DNA from: Hypericum androsaemum
Lineage: Eukaryota; Streptophyta; Magnoliopsida; Malpighiales; Hypericaceae
Direction: 5' to 3'
Assembly (NCBI GenBank): GCA_963995505.1
Contig: OZ023185.1
Span: 17,123,691-17,187,690 of the forward strand
Length of the DNA stretch: 64,000 bases
The number at the start of each line of letters is the position of its first letter. Positions within the stretch are counted from its first letter, which is position 1. A model generated the notes under the pieces. The model ran no database searches, was not told where the DNA came from, and saw only the letters and a program-made list of their open reading frames with translations. This document shows positions 1 to 11,004 of this stretch, piece after piece. The translations under genes were made by a program, and so were the position numbers.

Positions 1-1381
1 TAACACCTTTTCTGGTGCCAAACTCATGAGCTCCTCCACCTCCTGCAGGTTTCTATCTAGACAGTGAGGCACATGTAGGACTGGAGACGTAGAATATGAT
101 CAAAACTACATAATTATTCTAAAGGCCAGAAGCTATATCTGACCTGGCCATCATCCACTAGTTCCATGAGTTGAGGAGTTTTCTTGAGATCGAGATCGGC
201 TAGCAGTTGAATCTGCATAATAGACAAAAAGAGTTGGTTATCCGAGGTCTTTCAAGTCGAACAGGCAAGAACAGCCATAGTTTCAGTGCCATAAGTTTAC
301 GGAGAGATTAAACCGGATTACCTTGATGATTTGTGAAATTAGGCCAAGAACCAGATGTGGCTGAAAGAATGAAAACAGAGACCTTGAGCAAATTCAACAT
401 CACAAAAATGTGACAGCAGATATAACTGATCGTTGGAAGTAGCCTGGCTTACTCTAGCTTCGACCAGATCATCTGCTCCAATGTTAACAACTGTACAGCC
501 AATTGCTTTAGCAGAATTGAGACAAAGGGTATGATTTTCATTCCTCTCCCACGGATTCATATCCGCTTTTGTGTTAATAGCTCGCTCGTCTATGGTTGAA
601 GGAACCGCGACGTTGATAAGCTTACTGCATCATGCATACCCCCGTCATTAATGTGTAACAGAGAACTAAATTAGGTAAGCAGTATCGTACCAGAGAAGAA
701 CTCCATCTTTCACCAGGTCGAATAATGCATTTGTTTTCGGATCAATGGGGAGATACTTCTTCAAGAAAGGATCCTCTGCCAAGTAGTTGTTGATGTGATT
801 AACATAGGACGTCTTCTCGGACTGGTTAATGTTATGGCGGAAAGTGGTTGTGGCTGCCTTGAGAAACGAAGGGGAATTCCTGAACTTCTTCCCTCCTCTT
901 TTTTCCGACAGCCGAGATTGCAGATTCAAGTAGACCTGCAAATCAACGCTCCAGGTGACCCAACAGAAGTTATAATTTACAACTTAACAAGGACTAATTA
1001 TCATCCACAATCACATGCTCACCCGGAGGAAATTCTCAAAATCGATTTCTTCCCCGGGATCCGTGTATGTTTCCCCTAGAATGGCCTTAATTTCATCCTC
1101 ATTGCAGGCATCAACGAAAGCCTTCAATTTGGCATAAACAGGCAGCAAGTCCCCCACCGTAACGCGTCCCGATTCGGTCCTCGCGGAGACGAACTAAGCA
1201 GAAACAACACCGCCGGATTATGATCAACGCGACGAGCTTGGCAAACACCAAATCAAGACTCAAACTTGAACTGAGACAACGATCAAGAACCCACCTTGGA
1301 TTTGAGGGTCCGAAGCTCGACCTGCGTGAATTGGCTCTGAAGCCATTGATCGGAGACCAACACTCCCATAAAACCAGCCAT
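1..1381 (-). CDS. FIM: Fimbrin (actin-bundling protein), N-terminal part, truncated by window edge
   Basis: Fimbrins cross-link F-actin into bundles in the cytosol through tandem calponin-homology (CH) domains. Seven exons can be read on the minus strand: 1295-1381, 1023-1193, 691-935, 453-624, 322-360, 144-212 and 1-42 (continues off the left edge). All junctions are GT..AG and together they encode 275 in-frame residues. The protein starts [18 protein letters not shown], the conserved plant fimbrin start. An EF-hand-like N-terminal region covers about residues 1-85. A full CH domain follows (about 120-240) with the hallmark stretches [31 protein letters not shown] and [15 protein letters not shown]. 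The second CH domain begins at [13 protein letters not shown]. The remaining CH domains, about 400 residues in family members, lie outside the window. The ATG at 1381 is chosen because it matches the family start; no better upstream Met was found. Which fimbrin paralogue this is cannot be decided. Confidence 0.95.
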
Positions 1382-2515
1382 CTTCCTGCCAGCTTCTTGT
1401 CGTACACACCAAACACTAAATTCAATTTACAAATCCACCACCTTCAAGGCTCAAACCTGGTTCCCTACCGGATTAATGTCAGCGACTCTGAATATCGGAG
1501 CCTATACTTAAAAAAAAAAAAGAGATGGGCGCAGGAAGCCTTCAGAGAAAGTTGGCAGATAGCAACGTGCATGCATGTCTTCCATTGATCACAAATTGTG
1601 AAACGTATAACTTTAAGACAAAAAATGATTGGATCCCAGTTAACAAATCGGACTAATTATTTGGTGGCAGAAATTATTACAAGGCAGAGAAGAACCCACA
1701 AACCGTTTAAGCTGAGAGATAGTTCCTCCCGGCCAGCTTCAATCTCACCATTGGAATTAATATAATTTGTTTCTTTTTTTCTTTTTAATTTGACGTCATG
1801 TGAAATTCTCTCTTTCGGGATCGGGGTTAGAGGTAGTGGAAATGGAAAAGAGAGAAAAAGAGAGAGTGATGGTTGGAGGTGAAAACAAATGGATGGGAGG
1901 GGATGATTGAGATGAGGAGACAAAAGCGTGTTGCCTGTAAAGACCCGCGACGACGCAGGAAATATGTAACAACCTGCACTTTTCATTGCCATAGCTTTTC
2001 TACTTGACATACATTACTATATAGTCCGAAAATCGGGAATTGGTACGAGTAATAAGAGATTTTATTTTCTAAAAAAATTTGGAATACTAACCTATTATCA
2101 GGACTAAATTTAAAAGGGTGTCATTTCTTGTATTCTGGACTAAGCAACGACATCAATACTAAGTTTCCAAAAGCAACAAGCTTTGGTGAGCGATTGCTAT
2201 CCAAGATGAATTTGAACATGTGACATAATTAAGCATTAATGTCATAATTATTTCTTGGGGCCACCAATTTGTCTGGATTAGAAACAATAAAGGGCAAGAG
2301 GAGCTGGGATTAATTAAGAAATGGAATGACAGTTCAATAAGGCCATGGAGATTGATTATAACACAACTCATTTTCAAGTACATCCATCTGAAGAAGACAG
2401 TATATGATCAGACCAAAAGTATGGTTTGTAAACAATGCAGACAATGAAAGAATTCGGAATCAATGTACGCTCTAGAATAACTTAGAAGAGACTCAATTCA
2501 CATTGAAATTGTCTC
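1382..2515. other. Spacer between FLA7-like 3' end and fimbrin start
   Basis: No supported gene. It must contain the fimbrin promoter and 5' UTR. On the minus strand there is a pyrimidine-rich tract around 1825-1885, typical of plant leaders, but no convincing TATA box. The open frame at 1657-2010 is low-complexity Ser/Leu/Pro sequence that follows this tract and is not called. Confidence 0.5.
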
Positions 2516-3289
2516 TTACAATGACAAGGCAAATACACCCGAAATGGCCAAGACCAAGTGAATCCAGGTACTGCGGTAGGCGATCTTGTGAGAAGAGTTG
2601 GCAGGTGAACTTCCGGGAGAATGTTTCGATGTTGCATCAGCGGCCGGGGTATCTGCAGTCGTACTAGCAGGAGCTGGAGCAGGTGCTGCGGTTGGAGGTA
2701 TATCGGTACCGAAGATTGCCTCGGGTAGAAGGACCTTATCAACTTCGTATACCGCAACTGGGTCAGTGGACCACACAGCACTGATGACTTTGGTTTTGGT
2801 CCATCCCGAATCAATGTGAACTGTCCCGGCCACGTAGTTGAACCCCAACCCGTATTCGCCAGAACCAGCGAATGTGCTAACAGGGCTGGATTGGCTTAGG
2901 TTCTTGAAGTCAGCCAGGGAGTAATAGTGGGACAGGGCATGGAAAAGCATGAGCTGCTTCAGCTGGCCCTGAGTGAGGTTGGACAAAGAGGACTTCTTGG
3001 ACGCAAATGCCGAGTCTTTTGGCACGAATATCGTGATGCCTTCATCGGTATTGTTGGCCTGGTTTTGGAAGGTGTCAATCACTTTGGTGGATTCAAGGTA
3101 GCCCAGGAAGGTGCTGAAAGGGCCAGCCACCGAGAGCAAGTGGGTGAGGTTAACATAAGGGGACATAGGAGCTGGTGCCGGGGCCGGAGTCGGAGGCAGG
3201 ACTGGCGCCGGGGGACTTTTCTGAGCACATGCTTGAGGACCAACCATTGCTAACAGCAACATAGCCACTGAAATCACAGAAAGCTCCAT
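2516..3289 (-). CDS. FLA7: Fasciclin-like arabinogalactan protein, FLA7-type
   Basis: This is a cell-surface glycoprotein expected at the plasma membrane and wall, anchored by GPI. The coding sequence is a single uninterrupted exon of 257 residues. The order is a hydrophobic signal peptide (about 1-22, ending ACA before QKSPP), a short AG glycomodule rich in Ala-Pro (PPTPAPAPAP), one fasciclin domain (about 44-190) with several N-glycosylation sequons (NLT, NNT), a second AG segment (APAPAPA and Ser/Thr-rich), and a C-terminal hydrophobic tail after SSHKIAYRS that fits a GPI-attachment signal. A single fasciclin domain between two AG regions and the stretch FQNQANNTDEGITIFVPKD place it with FLA7-like proteins. 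The ATG at 3289 is preferred to an upstream in-frame Met at 3328 because it begins directly at the signal peptide; the upstream codons lie beside a probable 5'-UTR intron acceptor. Confidence 0.92.
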   Translation of the reverse strand: MELSVISVAMLLLAMVGPQACAQKSPPAPVLPPTPAPAPAPMSPYVNLTHLLSVAGPFSTFLGYLESTKVIDTFQNQANNTDEGITIFVPKDSAFASKKSSLSNLTQGQLKQLMLFHALSHYYSLADFKNLSQSSPVSTFAGSGEYGLGFNYVAGTVHIDSGWTKTKVISAVWSTDPVAVYEVDKVLLPEAIFGTDIPPTAAPAPAPASTTADTPAADATSKHSPGSSPANSSHKIAYRSTWIHLVLAISGVFALSL

Positions 3290-3320
3290 TTTTTCTGCAA
3301 CTTTGATCACCCACCAAGTT

Positions 3321-3956
3321 CTATGCAAGACAGAAAAACATCATAAACACCAGTAGCTCAGCATTTTAACTAATGTAGTGTTTCAAAGTTGCAACTTTGG
3401 CCAACCAAAAATTCTCCAAATTTGGACCACAACTACATTAACCACCAATTGCTACCCAGTGTTCCAGATCTAGAAACAACTTATCCGAAAGAAGACAGTG
3501 AAAAAGACTCAATCTTGGACCTCTCAGTTGCAATAAAGCTTGAAACATGGATCCAGACAGCAGAAGAAAGTAATGGAGCAGTAGAAAGTAATTGCCAATT
3601 GCAGAAAAAGCAACCAACTTGGCATCAAAATCCACCTTATTAAACCTGCAGAAGCTAATCAATTGAGCAAAAGAAACCAGGGTCCAAATCAAAATCAAAT
3701 CTTTTTGGCCTAAACAAATGTGGGTGCTTCATATAATTTCCTTCCAAACCCTCAAACCAGTAAAAGCCAAGTGAACACTCGAACCAAAGTAGATCTGAGC
3801 TGCTACCTTCTCACCCCACTTAAACAAGGGGGCAACTACACACATTAAAAAGCCTAAGATCTTCATTGTCTCAAGAAACCAACAAGCAAAATGCAAGTGA
3901 CTAAGATTCAGACAACTAATGAAGCAAAGACACAAAAAAAAAGAGCTCAAACTGAC
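3321..3956 (-). other. Probable 5'-UTR intron of the FLA7-like gene
   Basis: A donor CAAG|GTCAGT lies at 3957/3956 and an acceptor with a pyrimidine-rich run ending TTGCATAG lies at 3321-3322 on the minus strand. The short leader exon would run from about 4010 down to 3957. This is inferred from splice-site appearance and from the distance between the TATA box and the start codon. Confidence 0.5.
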
Positions 3957-4040
3957 CTTGTCTTAGAGAAGGGTGCCTAGCTTCCGAATGCTAAACTCAG
4001 TACCATGTTGGCTTATGAAACTATATGCCCTCCAGTGCCT

Positions 4041-4048
4041 TTTATATA
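4041..4048 (-). promoter_or_regulatory. TATA box of the FLA7-like gene
   Basis: TATATAAA is read on the minus strand. It lies about 30 bp upstream of the expected leader exon that ends at the donor 3957. Between this box and the next gene nothing else needs a promoter on this strand. Confidence 0.6.
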
Positions 4049-4789
4049 ATTAGAGGTGTTTTTTTTATACTTGCATGCCAGGTAGGTACTTATTAGACTC
4101 TGTTTACTATTTCATACAGGAGTTTAAAGTGTTTGTGGTAATTAGTACGTTACTTTTTTTTATTAATACTATATGGTATTTGAAATATTTATTGGACTGA
4201 TTAATTTTGATTCTTATCAGATATGACCTTTTTAAGCTGACAAAACTCTTTTTAACAATCACTACTGCATTTTTAATGACTTGAACTCAAGATCTATTAG
4301 TTAAGTTATAACAATTCTCTCATCATTTAATCTAAATATTTATCGTTAATTAGTAATTACTTGGAAAAGAGTTTATTGAGATTATCATTAGTGAATTTGT
4401 TTAATTAATTACTTTAAAATTTTAGGTTGAAAATATAAATTATGTCGGTTCGTTTTCAGTGTTTTTTTTTTCACTTTCCAAGCTGGAGATGGTTGTGGTT
4501 CGGTGTTTACTTTCTTGGAAGGAAACCTTATTAAAATGGAAACAAAACTAAACAAGCCCCAAGTGAAGGTTGGACTTTCGTTATCAGTTTCCTACCTAGT
4601 TGGGCTTTTTTTTAATGCCAAGGAGGAGACGCCAACCTTGCACTCTACCCCATCGTTTCCATAAAACTGTCAACTTTATTAGTGCAGTCACTTGGTTTTG
4701 AATAGCTTGGTAAATTCTGCCACAAAATTAGAAAGCGGGGAATTATATAAACATGTCATTAAACAAGTAGTTATAATCTTGTAAAAAAT

Positions 4790-5082
4790 GGGATTTGGAA
4801 TGGGCCATTCCGAACTGTTTGGACTAAAAGACATGCGGGAATTTTTTGCAAAAAAGTTAAAATACAGGGAAAAAATAAAAAAAGTCTGCATGCGGGGCTG
4901 GGAATCACCAACATGCCATTATCGATAACTAGGCATGACATTGGCATAGCATGCAGAGCATTATCAATAACTTGGCATACCAGTGTCGTAACCGGGACAT
5001 GTCATTGTTAGAACCGGAGTATGTTATTATCGGTCATTCAGTTCAAACGGTCCGGAATTATTCATTCACTCCGGACCCAATC
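4790..5082. mobile_element. MITE-like dispersed repeat, copy 1
   Basis: About 290 bp with imperfect terminal inverted repeats: the left end has CATTCCGAACTGTTTGGA and the right end on the opposite strand has ATTCCGGACCGTTTGAA. The interior holds about five degenerate units of roughly 25 bp containing ATAACnnGGCATG. A second copy with the same ends and internal units is at 37202-37506. Confidence 0.55.
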
Positions 5083-6716
5083 TACTGCGTTAAAAATGTT
5101 TAATCCGGAGTCGAACATATGTTCGGACAATTATTTAAGGAGGTCGGCCCACTATGAGATTTGGGCCACCCAATTTATGGCTGTCGGGCTGTTCAAAGTC
5201 CACATCAAAAGCCGCAGCCGGATATGCTTAAAGCGCGCCAAACACGCGCAACAACAACCATAATTATGGGACCCCCACCCCACTAAAACGCGCACCGACT
5301 CAGCCAAGCCCTGCACGAGTAAAACGACAACGTTATTAATGCGCTTCTTGTTTTAATGTCTCTCTTGCATTTTTTTTGAAGATCATAGTTTTTTGACACC
5401 AGCTCCTATCTGAACATATATGAGACCAATTTAAATTTGAATTAAATAAAAGTTTTACAGAACAATAAGTTTTTTTAATCAAGTATTTAATAAAGTATAC
5501 TTGGTTAATGGTAAATATTTCCTGGTTATTGCTATTGTATCATTATTGGTGGGTCCCTGCTGTGATTGCCAATAATTTTGCCTCATAATTTCCCGAGCCT
5601 TATATTTTGATTTTCTGACCTTCTGACTAAACTTTTACCTGTAATTTCCAGTTTTCGGCCCAGCTGTTCGTACTTGATGCACGTCAGACGTTCTCAAGTA
5701 CTAATCAGTAATCACTCGGGTGGCATCAGATTGGTTATTGTAGTAAGTTAACTAAGAGTTTTCGAGTTTTGACAATCATGAATATAATAATATTATATTT
5801 TTTAGAATAGTTTTATATGAATTCAATAATTCTATCCGATATTATTTTAGTCTAGTGAGTATATTTTAATTAAAAAAATACTAATTTTTTAGCATGAAGT
5901 TCGTTAGTGTCAATTTTCCGCCTCAACAATGTATCTTTGTCAAAGAAGATCACGAACGAGCAACAACCAAATTCCACAAATCATTAATCAAAGATTGGCG
6001 ATTCCCAATTATACAGAAGGTACGGGGTCTCATCCAACTCGGTTTGCTGCATCTAGACAGCTAGATTTTAATTACTAATGCTGACTTGATTGAGCATGAC
6101 ATGGTTGATTCTGTTGGAAATAGTTGAAATTTTCGGAGGAAAAATAGTCGGTATTTTCGATACGAGTCATAAATTGTAAAAGACAACTTAATTGTCCTTT
6201 TGTTTTTCATCTTAATTCGAATTCTGATTACCCCGATCCAAGAATGATTGGTGTACTTGAGGCCAACTAAGGGGGAGAGGTAGGCCGGCTAATCGTGTAT
6301 AGATTGTAGAGTGGTCTTGAAGGTGCCGGCGCTCATCATATACCAAAATGCATTTTTCCATGGGCTAGTGCCCCCTAATCAGTAAGAAGTCTTTCGGAAA
6401 ATTAATTTTCGGATCGATTCGTCATATTCCGTGAGTCGGACCCTCGCACATAAACAGATAGGCACAAAAAAAATTGTTGGATAAGTTCTCCGATTTATTA
6501 AAGAACTTGAGTAACTCTGACTTGCTCCATCTCAGAAATTGCTGATATAATTGACTGGCGGAGGCACGAATCAATACAATGGTCGAAATTATCCGGTATT
6601 TAATAACCAAAAATGGGTTCGACGAGGGAAGAATTAACAAATTTTATGACAGCAAATTACATTAACCAAGTACTGGGAGACAAAAATAAGTCACTTGATG
6701 AGAATTCTTCATCGGT
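5083..6716. other. Intergenic, AT-rich
   Basis: No supported gene, RNA gene or complete transposon was found between the MITE-like copy and the 3' end of the first RhoGDI gene. Open frames here are short and without family resemblance. Confidence 0.5.
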
Positions 6717-8090
6717 TCAAGTTGCTGCCCATTCTTTCCGGATGTCGAATGTATAGTTGATCTCCAGGTAGCACTTGTTGTCGTCGTCCAGAAACTGAAT
6801 TTTTTTGCAGGAAAATGGTTAGTTCAGAGAATTCGATAATGTTTGACGATGGATGGCGCGTGTCGTACACGAAATCACGTGCAACGACTTATACAGAATC
6901 GAATACAGCATCAACTATTTCGGAACTAGTTGATTTACCTTTGATTTTGCTGAGTACTGTCCCCTGGCAAAAATACCCGAAGGAGTGGTTTCTTCAGGCA
7001 TGTCATGTGTATAAGGCTCAAGTTGAGGACTAAAAGTGCCAAGCATCTCCTTGGTGGTGTCCACTGAACAACAACAAGAAGATCCACTTGCTTAAAGCAG
7101 AGAGCCAATTCGAGCAAATTCCGAATGAAACCCGAGATATGAAGCTAATGAACAATATCTGCTCACCTTTAACCCCGGTTTTCCAGACGGTATTGGTGTA
7201 CTTGAGGCCGGAGACGATGTTGTTATTGACTTGGAAGGAGAATTTGAGGCTGTATTTGCTGCCTTCTTTCAGAGTAAACCATAAGCCTTTTGGGTTCCCA
7301 CCCTCAGGGATGGAGAGCACAATGTCGGGTCTCCCCGGAGAGATGATTGAAAGACTCAGAAAGTTCACTTCCGGTTCGAGATTTTCTGCAGAAGGTTATG
7401 AAAACAGCAAGCTACAATGTTGAGACAGGACAGGACAGGAATTATATAATTCTGAGCCAAATTGCGTCTATTTAATTCAAATTTCAATTAAACAGGTCCA
7501 TTCTGATCGGCGAAAACTTCTCCTCGGATGCTATGCAAAATCTATCAACCCAAAAATTTTGCTGCTATGCAAATCTTTAGTGGTTATAAAGAGATGGATC
7601 CTTTTAACCGAAAAAAATGGGATCTAATGCGAACAGGATTGGTTGCAGAATTTCTGTTAGGACAGCGGAAGCAAAACAATACGAACTAATCTGAAATACC
7701 TCCAATATTGCTAATATCCACACTCCCAAGAAGCTGCTCCTTCCATTTCCTGAGGCTCTCATCATCCTAACATATTAAAAAAACCAAATATAAAAAAACC
7801 CCACAACAGACATACCATCATGAACCAATTACAGATCATGAAACACCAAAAAAAAATAAGAAAAATAATGTAACGACCTTGTCCTTCTCAAGCTGTTCCT
7901 TGAGCGTGCACTGGGGCCCAAGCTGGATTTTGTGATGGCTGCTGTCATCATCTTCCTCCTCCTGATCGGTCGCATACGACGGAGTGTAGCTCGCTTGCGT
8001 CTCGTTATCGGTCTCATGGTGGCTTGGTGGTTCCTTGTGGCTCTCTTCTCCTTCCTCATTGCCAACATTCTCATCATCTTCCAACCCCAT
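6717..8090 (-). CDS. RHOGDI: Rho GDP-dissociation inhibitor (RhoGDI), copy 1
   Basis: RhoGDI extracts prenylated ROP/RAC GTPases from membranes and holds them GDP-bound in the cytosol; in plants it restricts polar growth sites. Five exons: 7878-8090, 7700-7766, 7167-7385, 6939-7063 and 6717-6794, together 702 nt or 233 residues. The N-terminal half is acidic and disordered, then comes KIQLGPQCTLKEQLEKDKDDESLRKWKEQLLG (the GTPase-switch-binding arm) and the immunoglobulin-like domain with GRPDIVLSIPEG, WFTLKEGSKYSLKFSFQV, VSGLKYTNTVWKTG and FARGQYSAKSKFLDDDNKCYLE. The gene is 3 kb from a paralogue with identical exon phases and identical sizes for exons 2-5. Compared with that copy, the ancestral start codon in MSLA is GTG here (8103-8105), so translation should begin at the internal Met at 8090. 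The N-terminus is therefore shorter. Confidence 0.95.
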
Positions 8091-8583
8091 GTTAGCTAAA
8101 GACACAAACTTTATGTCCCTCCACTAATCTGGTATTAGTCTGAGGATGTCTTTTCTTTCTGGGTATTGGATTGAGGATGTCTTTATTCCATTATTACAAA
8201 GGTGACGTGATGGCTTTTACCTGTTTTTTTTTTTTGGTTTGGTTTTCGTTCGTCTTCTTTTGTTGAGGAATTGGAGCCAAAACGAAGTCACGGCTCTAGG
8301 CCGATGTCTGACTTTTGTATGGAATGGACGAGAATGCCCATGTGGGAGTGAGAACTGAGATGGCAGAAGTGAAAGAAAAAGAGAAGGGCAGTTTAGGAAA
8401 GGGAAGAATAGAACTGGTCGTGTGGTGATCCGAAATGGGAGAGAGAAAGAGAGAGGAGATTATGAGAGCTTTGACTCCTTCCTTCCTATTGCTGATATTG
8501 ATGGTGATTCTTTTTCTTTTTCTTTTTTTTAATTGCACAGTGGTCCTGTTTTATTTGATTTGGTTCTATCCATTTTGGACATT
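8091..8583. other. Upstream region of RhoGDI copy 1
   Basis: It contains the decayed first codons shared with copy 2 (8091-8105) and, presumably, the promoter. No TATA box is convincing. CT-rich and GA-rich tracts are present between 8340 and 8530. Confidence 0.4.
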
Positions 8584-8686
8584 TGTACCAGAAAAAAAGT
8601 TCCACATACTTTATGGAGAGAGGAGATCCATGCTTGTTTGGGAGGAGTTTTTTTTCTCATCTTACCGTCTATGTTATCGTAATATA
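8584..8686. repeat. Direct repeat, left copy (103 bp)
   Basis: Nearly identical to 9072-9172 (one 2-bp difference, CTCAT versus CAT). The sequences outside the two copies are unrelated, so this is a bounded duplication on both sides of a 385-bp insert. Confidence 0.9.
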
Positions 8687-9071
8687 CCAGAGCCGCCCGA
8701 TTACGGTTTGGCGTGACCTGGTGTGAAGGTTAAAACACGTAAAAATAATTCATTCGTTTGAGGATCTACTTATTATATTAAAATTTATGTTCGATACAAA
8801 GATTTCAACAATATATATATGATTATTACAATATCGGATAGTCGCGTCATATATTTTAGCCCGCCCAGATATCTTTCCAAGTGAGAGCAATCGAAAGCCT
8901 ACCTTAGTCCCAAATAGGGTGAAGAATCCGGTCTTTGAGAATAGAAGAGTTCACCCGAGAAGATCCAGCACCGGGAGGTACGAGAGCTCATATCAAATAT
9001 TACTTTATTCTTTTTTGGATAATAGACACTGTAACTGGTATTCTTGTAATTAGTTTCGCCGCTACGGAAAG
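8687..9071. other. Insert between 100-bp direct repeats, partly organelle-derived (probable NUPT)
   Basis: Bases 9017-9056 read, on the plus strand, WII-TVTGILVI with a few substitutions, which corresponds to the first membrane segment of plastid psbJ (photosystem II protein J). The differences noticed are transition-type. The rest of the insert is not recognised; part could also be organellar. It is flanked by 8584-8686 and 9072-9172. The psbJ match is from memory of the family and needs an alignment. Confidence 0.5.
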
Positions 9072-9165
9072 TGTACCAGAAAAAAAGTTCCACATACTTT
9101 ATGGAGAGAGGAGATCCATGCTTGTTTGGGAGGAGTTTTTTTTCATCTTACCGTCTATGTTATCG

Positions 9166-9172
<7 letters not shown>
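9072..9172. repeat. Direct repeat, right copy (101 bp)
   Basis: Second copy of 8584-8686. It runs straight into a (TA)n microsatellite. Confidence 0.9.

Positions 9173-9200
<28 letters not shown>
9167..9200. repeat. (TA)n microsatellite
   Basis: An uninterrupted run of TA dinucleotides directly at the end of the right direct repeat. The left copy has only AATATA at this place, so the run expanded after the duplication. Confidence 0.9.
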
Positions 9201-9205
<5 letters not shown>

Positions 9206-9498
9206 CTCTTTTGTGGGTCAACCCAGAATAATTGAAATGTGCTGGTGTTTGTGTCATGGGATGCATTGTCCTGAAGGCAATTGGGATCGTCAAGGTTATT
9301 TCTCTGTCGTGTTAAGACGTGCGAATTATGAGCATTGGAAGCTATAGAGAAATTGATACAAGTTCACTCTTCAATCTCCCGAAACCATATGAACGTAATT
9401 GAATACATAACAAGACACCGTGACATTCGTGTCGTGCTGTGGATGATATTATACAGCTAATCATCAGTCAATTTATCTTTTTGGGATGATCTAATTAC

Positions 9499-10351
9499 GG
9501 GTTTTTTTTCTGAATAGTGTTACTATTCATAATATTTGTGGAAAAAATGTCCGAATTTAAAGTATTGCGAACGCAGTGTCCACGTGGTACGGACACCAAA
9601 AAAAATTAGATCTTGGATCAAGATCTGACTTTTTTTGGCGAATCTATCATCCAACTTAAAAAGTCGGTTCTTGGCAAAATTCGACTTAAAAAGTCAGATC
9701 TTGATAAAATAACCATAGTGTGCTTCTGCCTTGGTGGTGAAGGCGCCCACATCTCACTCTTTGGTCATTGGTTTGATTCCTTCTACCAACATTTTTACTA
9801 TCAACATAAATATAATTTAAAATATATTAAATTGTAATAAATAGACAACGAATTCTTGCCAATTTGGTCTAACTTGTGGTCCTAAAATTATAGGTTCAAT
9901 ACTTGAGTTGGACTTATTTTTTTATAAAATTGTTTGTTTATCCATTATAATTGGTAATTGGTCAAATAAGTTTTTTTTATCAACATTTTTTATCTATTAT
10001 AATCAGTAATTGGTCAAATAAGTTTTTTAATCAAAAAATTATTTTTTTATCTATTATAATTGGTAATTGGTTGCTAGTAGGAATTGAAACAAGCCGGAAG
10101 TGCACTATGCTTATTATACCAAGATCTGACTTTTTAAATCGGATTTGACCAAGATCCGACTTTTTTAGTCGAATGTTTGATTCGTCAAAAAAAGTCGGAT
10201 CTTGGTCATCCGACATAAAAGGTCGGATCTTGGTCCAAGATCCGACTGTTTTTGGCGTCCGTACCACATGGACACCGCATTTGCAATACTTTAAATTCGG
10301 ACACTTTTTTCACAAAATATCATGAATTTTAACACCAGACAAGAAAAACCC
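9499..10351. mobile_element. Non-autonomous MULE-like element with internal hairpins
   Basis: Long terminal inverted repeats: the left end begins GGGTTTTTTTTCTG and the right end, read on the other strand, GGGTTTTTCTTGTC. Both arms then share GTCCGAATTTAAAGTATTGC and GTGGTACGGAC. Flanks are CTAATTAC (9491-9498) and CTCATTAC (10352-10359), a 7/8 target-site duplication. Inside the arms a 12-15 bp word, AAGATC(C/T)GACTTTTT, occurs repeatedly in both orientations. No transposase frame is present. Confidence 0.75.
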
Positions 10352-10359
10352 CTCATTAC

Positions 10360-11004
10360 TACCTTCTGCAAAATGCGGGAATGTCCATAGATTAAACCTT
10401 GCACTAGGTGCCAGGATCAAGATTTATTTGGCTTGCCTACTGGTGTCGCTGTCTTGTCTGATTCCTATTTTTGTATTCTTTACATTATAATTAATCTCCT
10501 TCCGTTTGAATTTCAAGGCGGGAAGCTCTCCAACCGGAACTCGTAGAAGTTATGAGTTCAAGTCATGAAAATGCAATCCGTTAAATCTCATGTGATGAAT
10601 AAAAGTTAAGGGCATTCTGTTCCTCGTTTAAAAAACACTTGAATAGAATAAAAGCCAAAAAGGCTCGAATTAATTCCTAAATCCATTAGGCAGTTCTATT
10701 AAGGGGCAACAACCATTTTCCTTCCAACCTAACCAACACACTGAAATGTATCTCACACTGCCTCAATAACAACAGTTTTGAGTCACAAGTGAGTGTGAGG
10801 AGATTAAAAAGGAGGAAGAAAAACTCTAAACTTATTAAGGAGAAACAAAGGGGATGATCTCCATCGCTGTTTCTGTTTGTTACTGATGCTAGAAACACAG
10901 TGCACTTCAAAATGTAAAAAAAGAATTTGATCATAAAACAACCAAATTGGCACGTCTAATGGGAGGCCGCTGCGAAGAGACGCCAAGATGAGTCTCGTTG
11001 ATGA
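10360..11004. other. Spacer downstream of RhoGDI copy 2
   Basis: It must hold the 3' UTR of RhoGDI copy 2, which ends at 11005. No other gene or element is seen. Confidence 0.5.

Noticed and set aside
1657..2010. 117-codon frame on the minus strand
   Set aside because: Ser/Leu/Pro low complexity over a pyrimidine tract; probably promoter or leader of the fimbrin gene.
9720..9795. tRNA-like words (GGTTTGATTCC) within the MULE-like element
   Set aside because: No acceptor stem, D-loop box or anticodon arm could be assembled around it.
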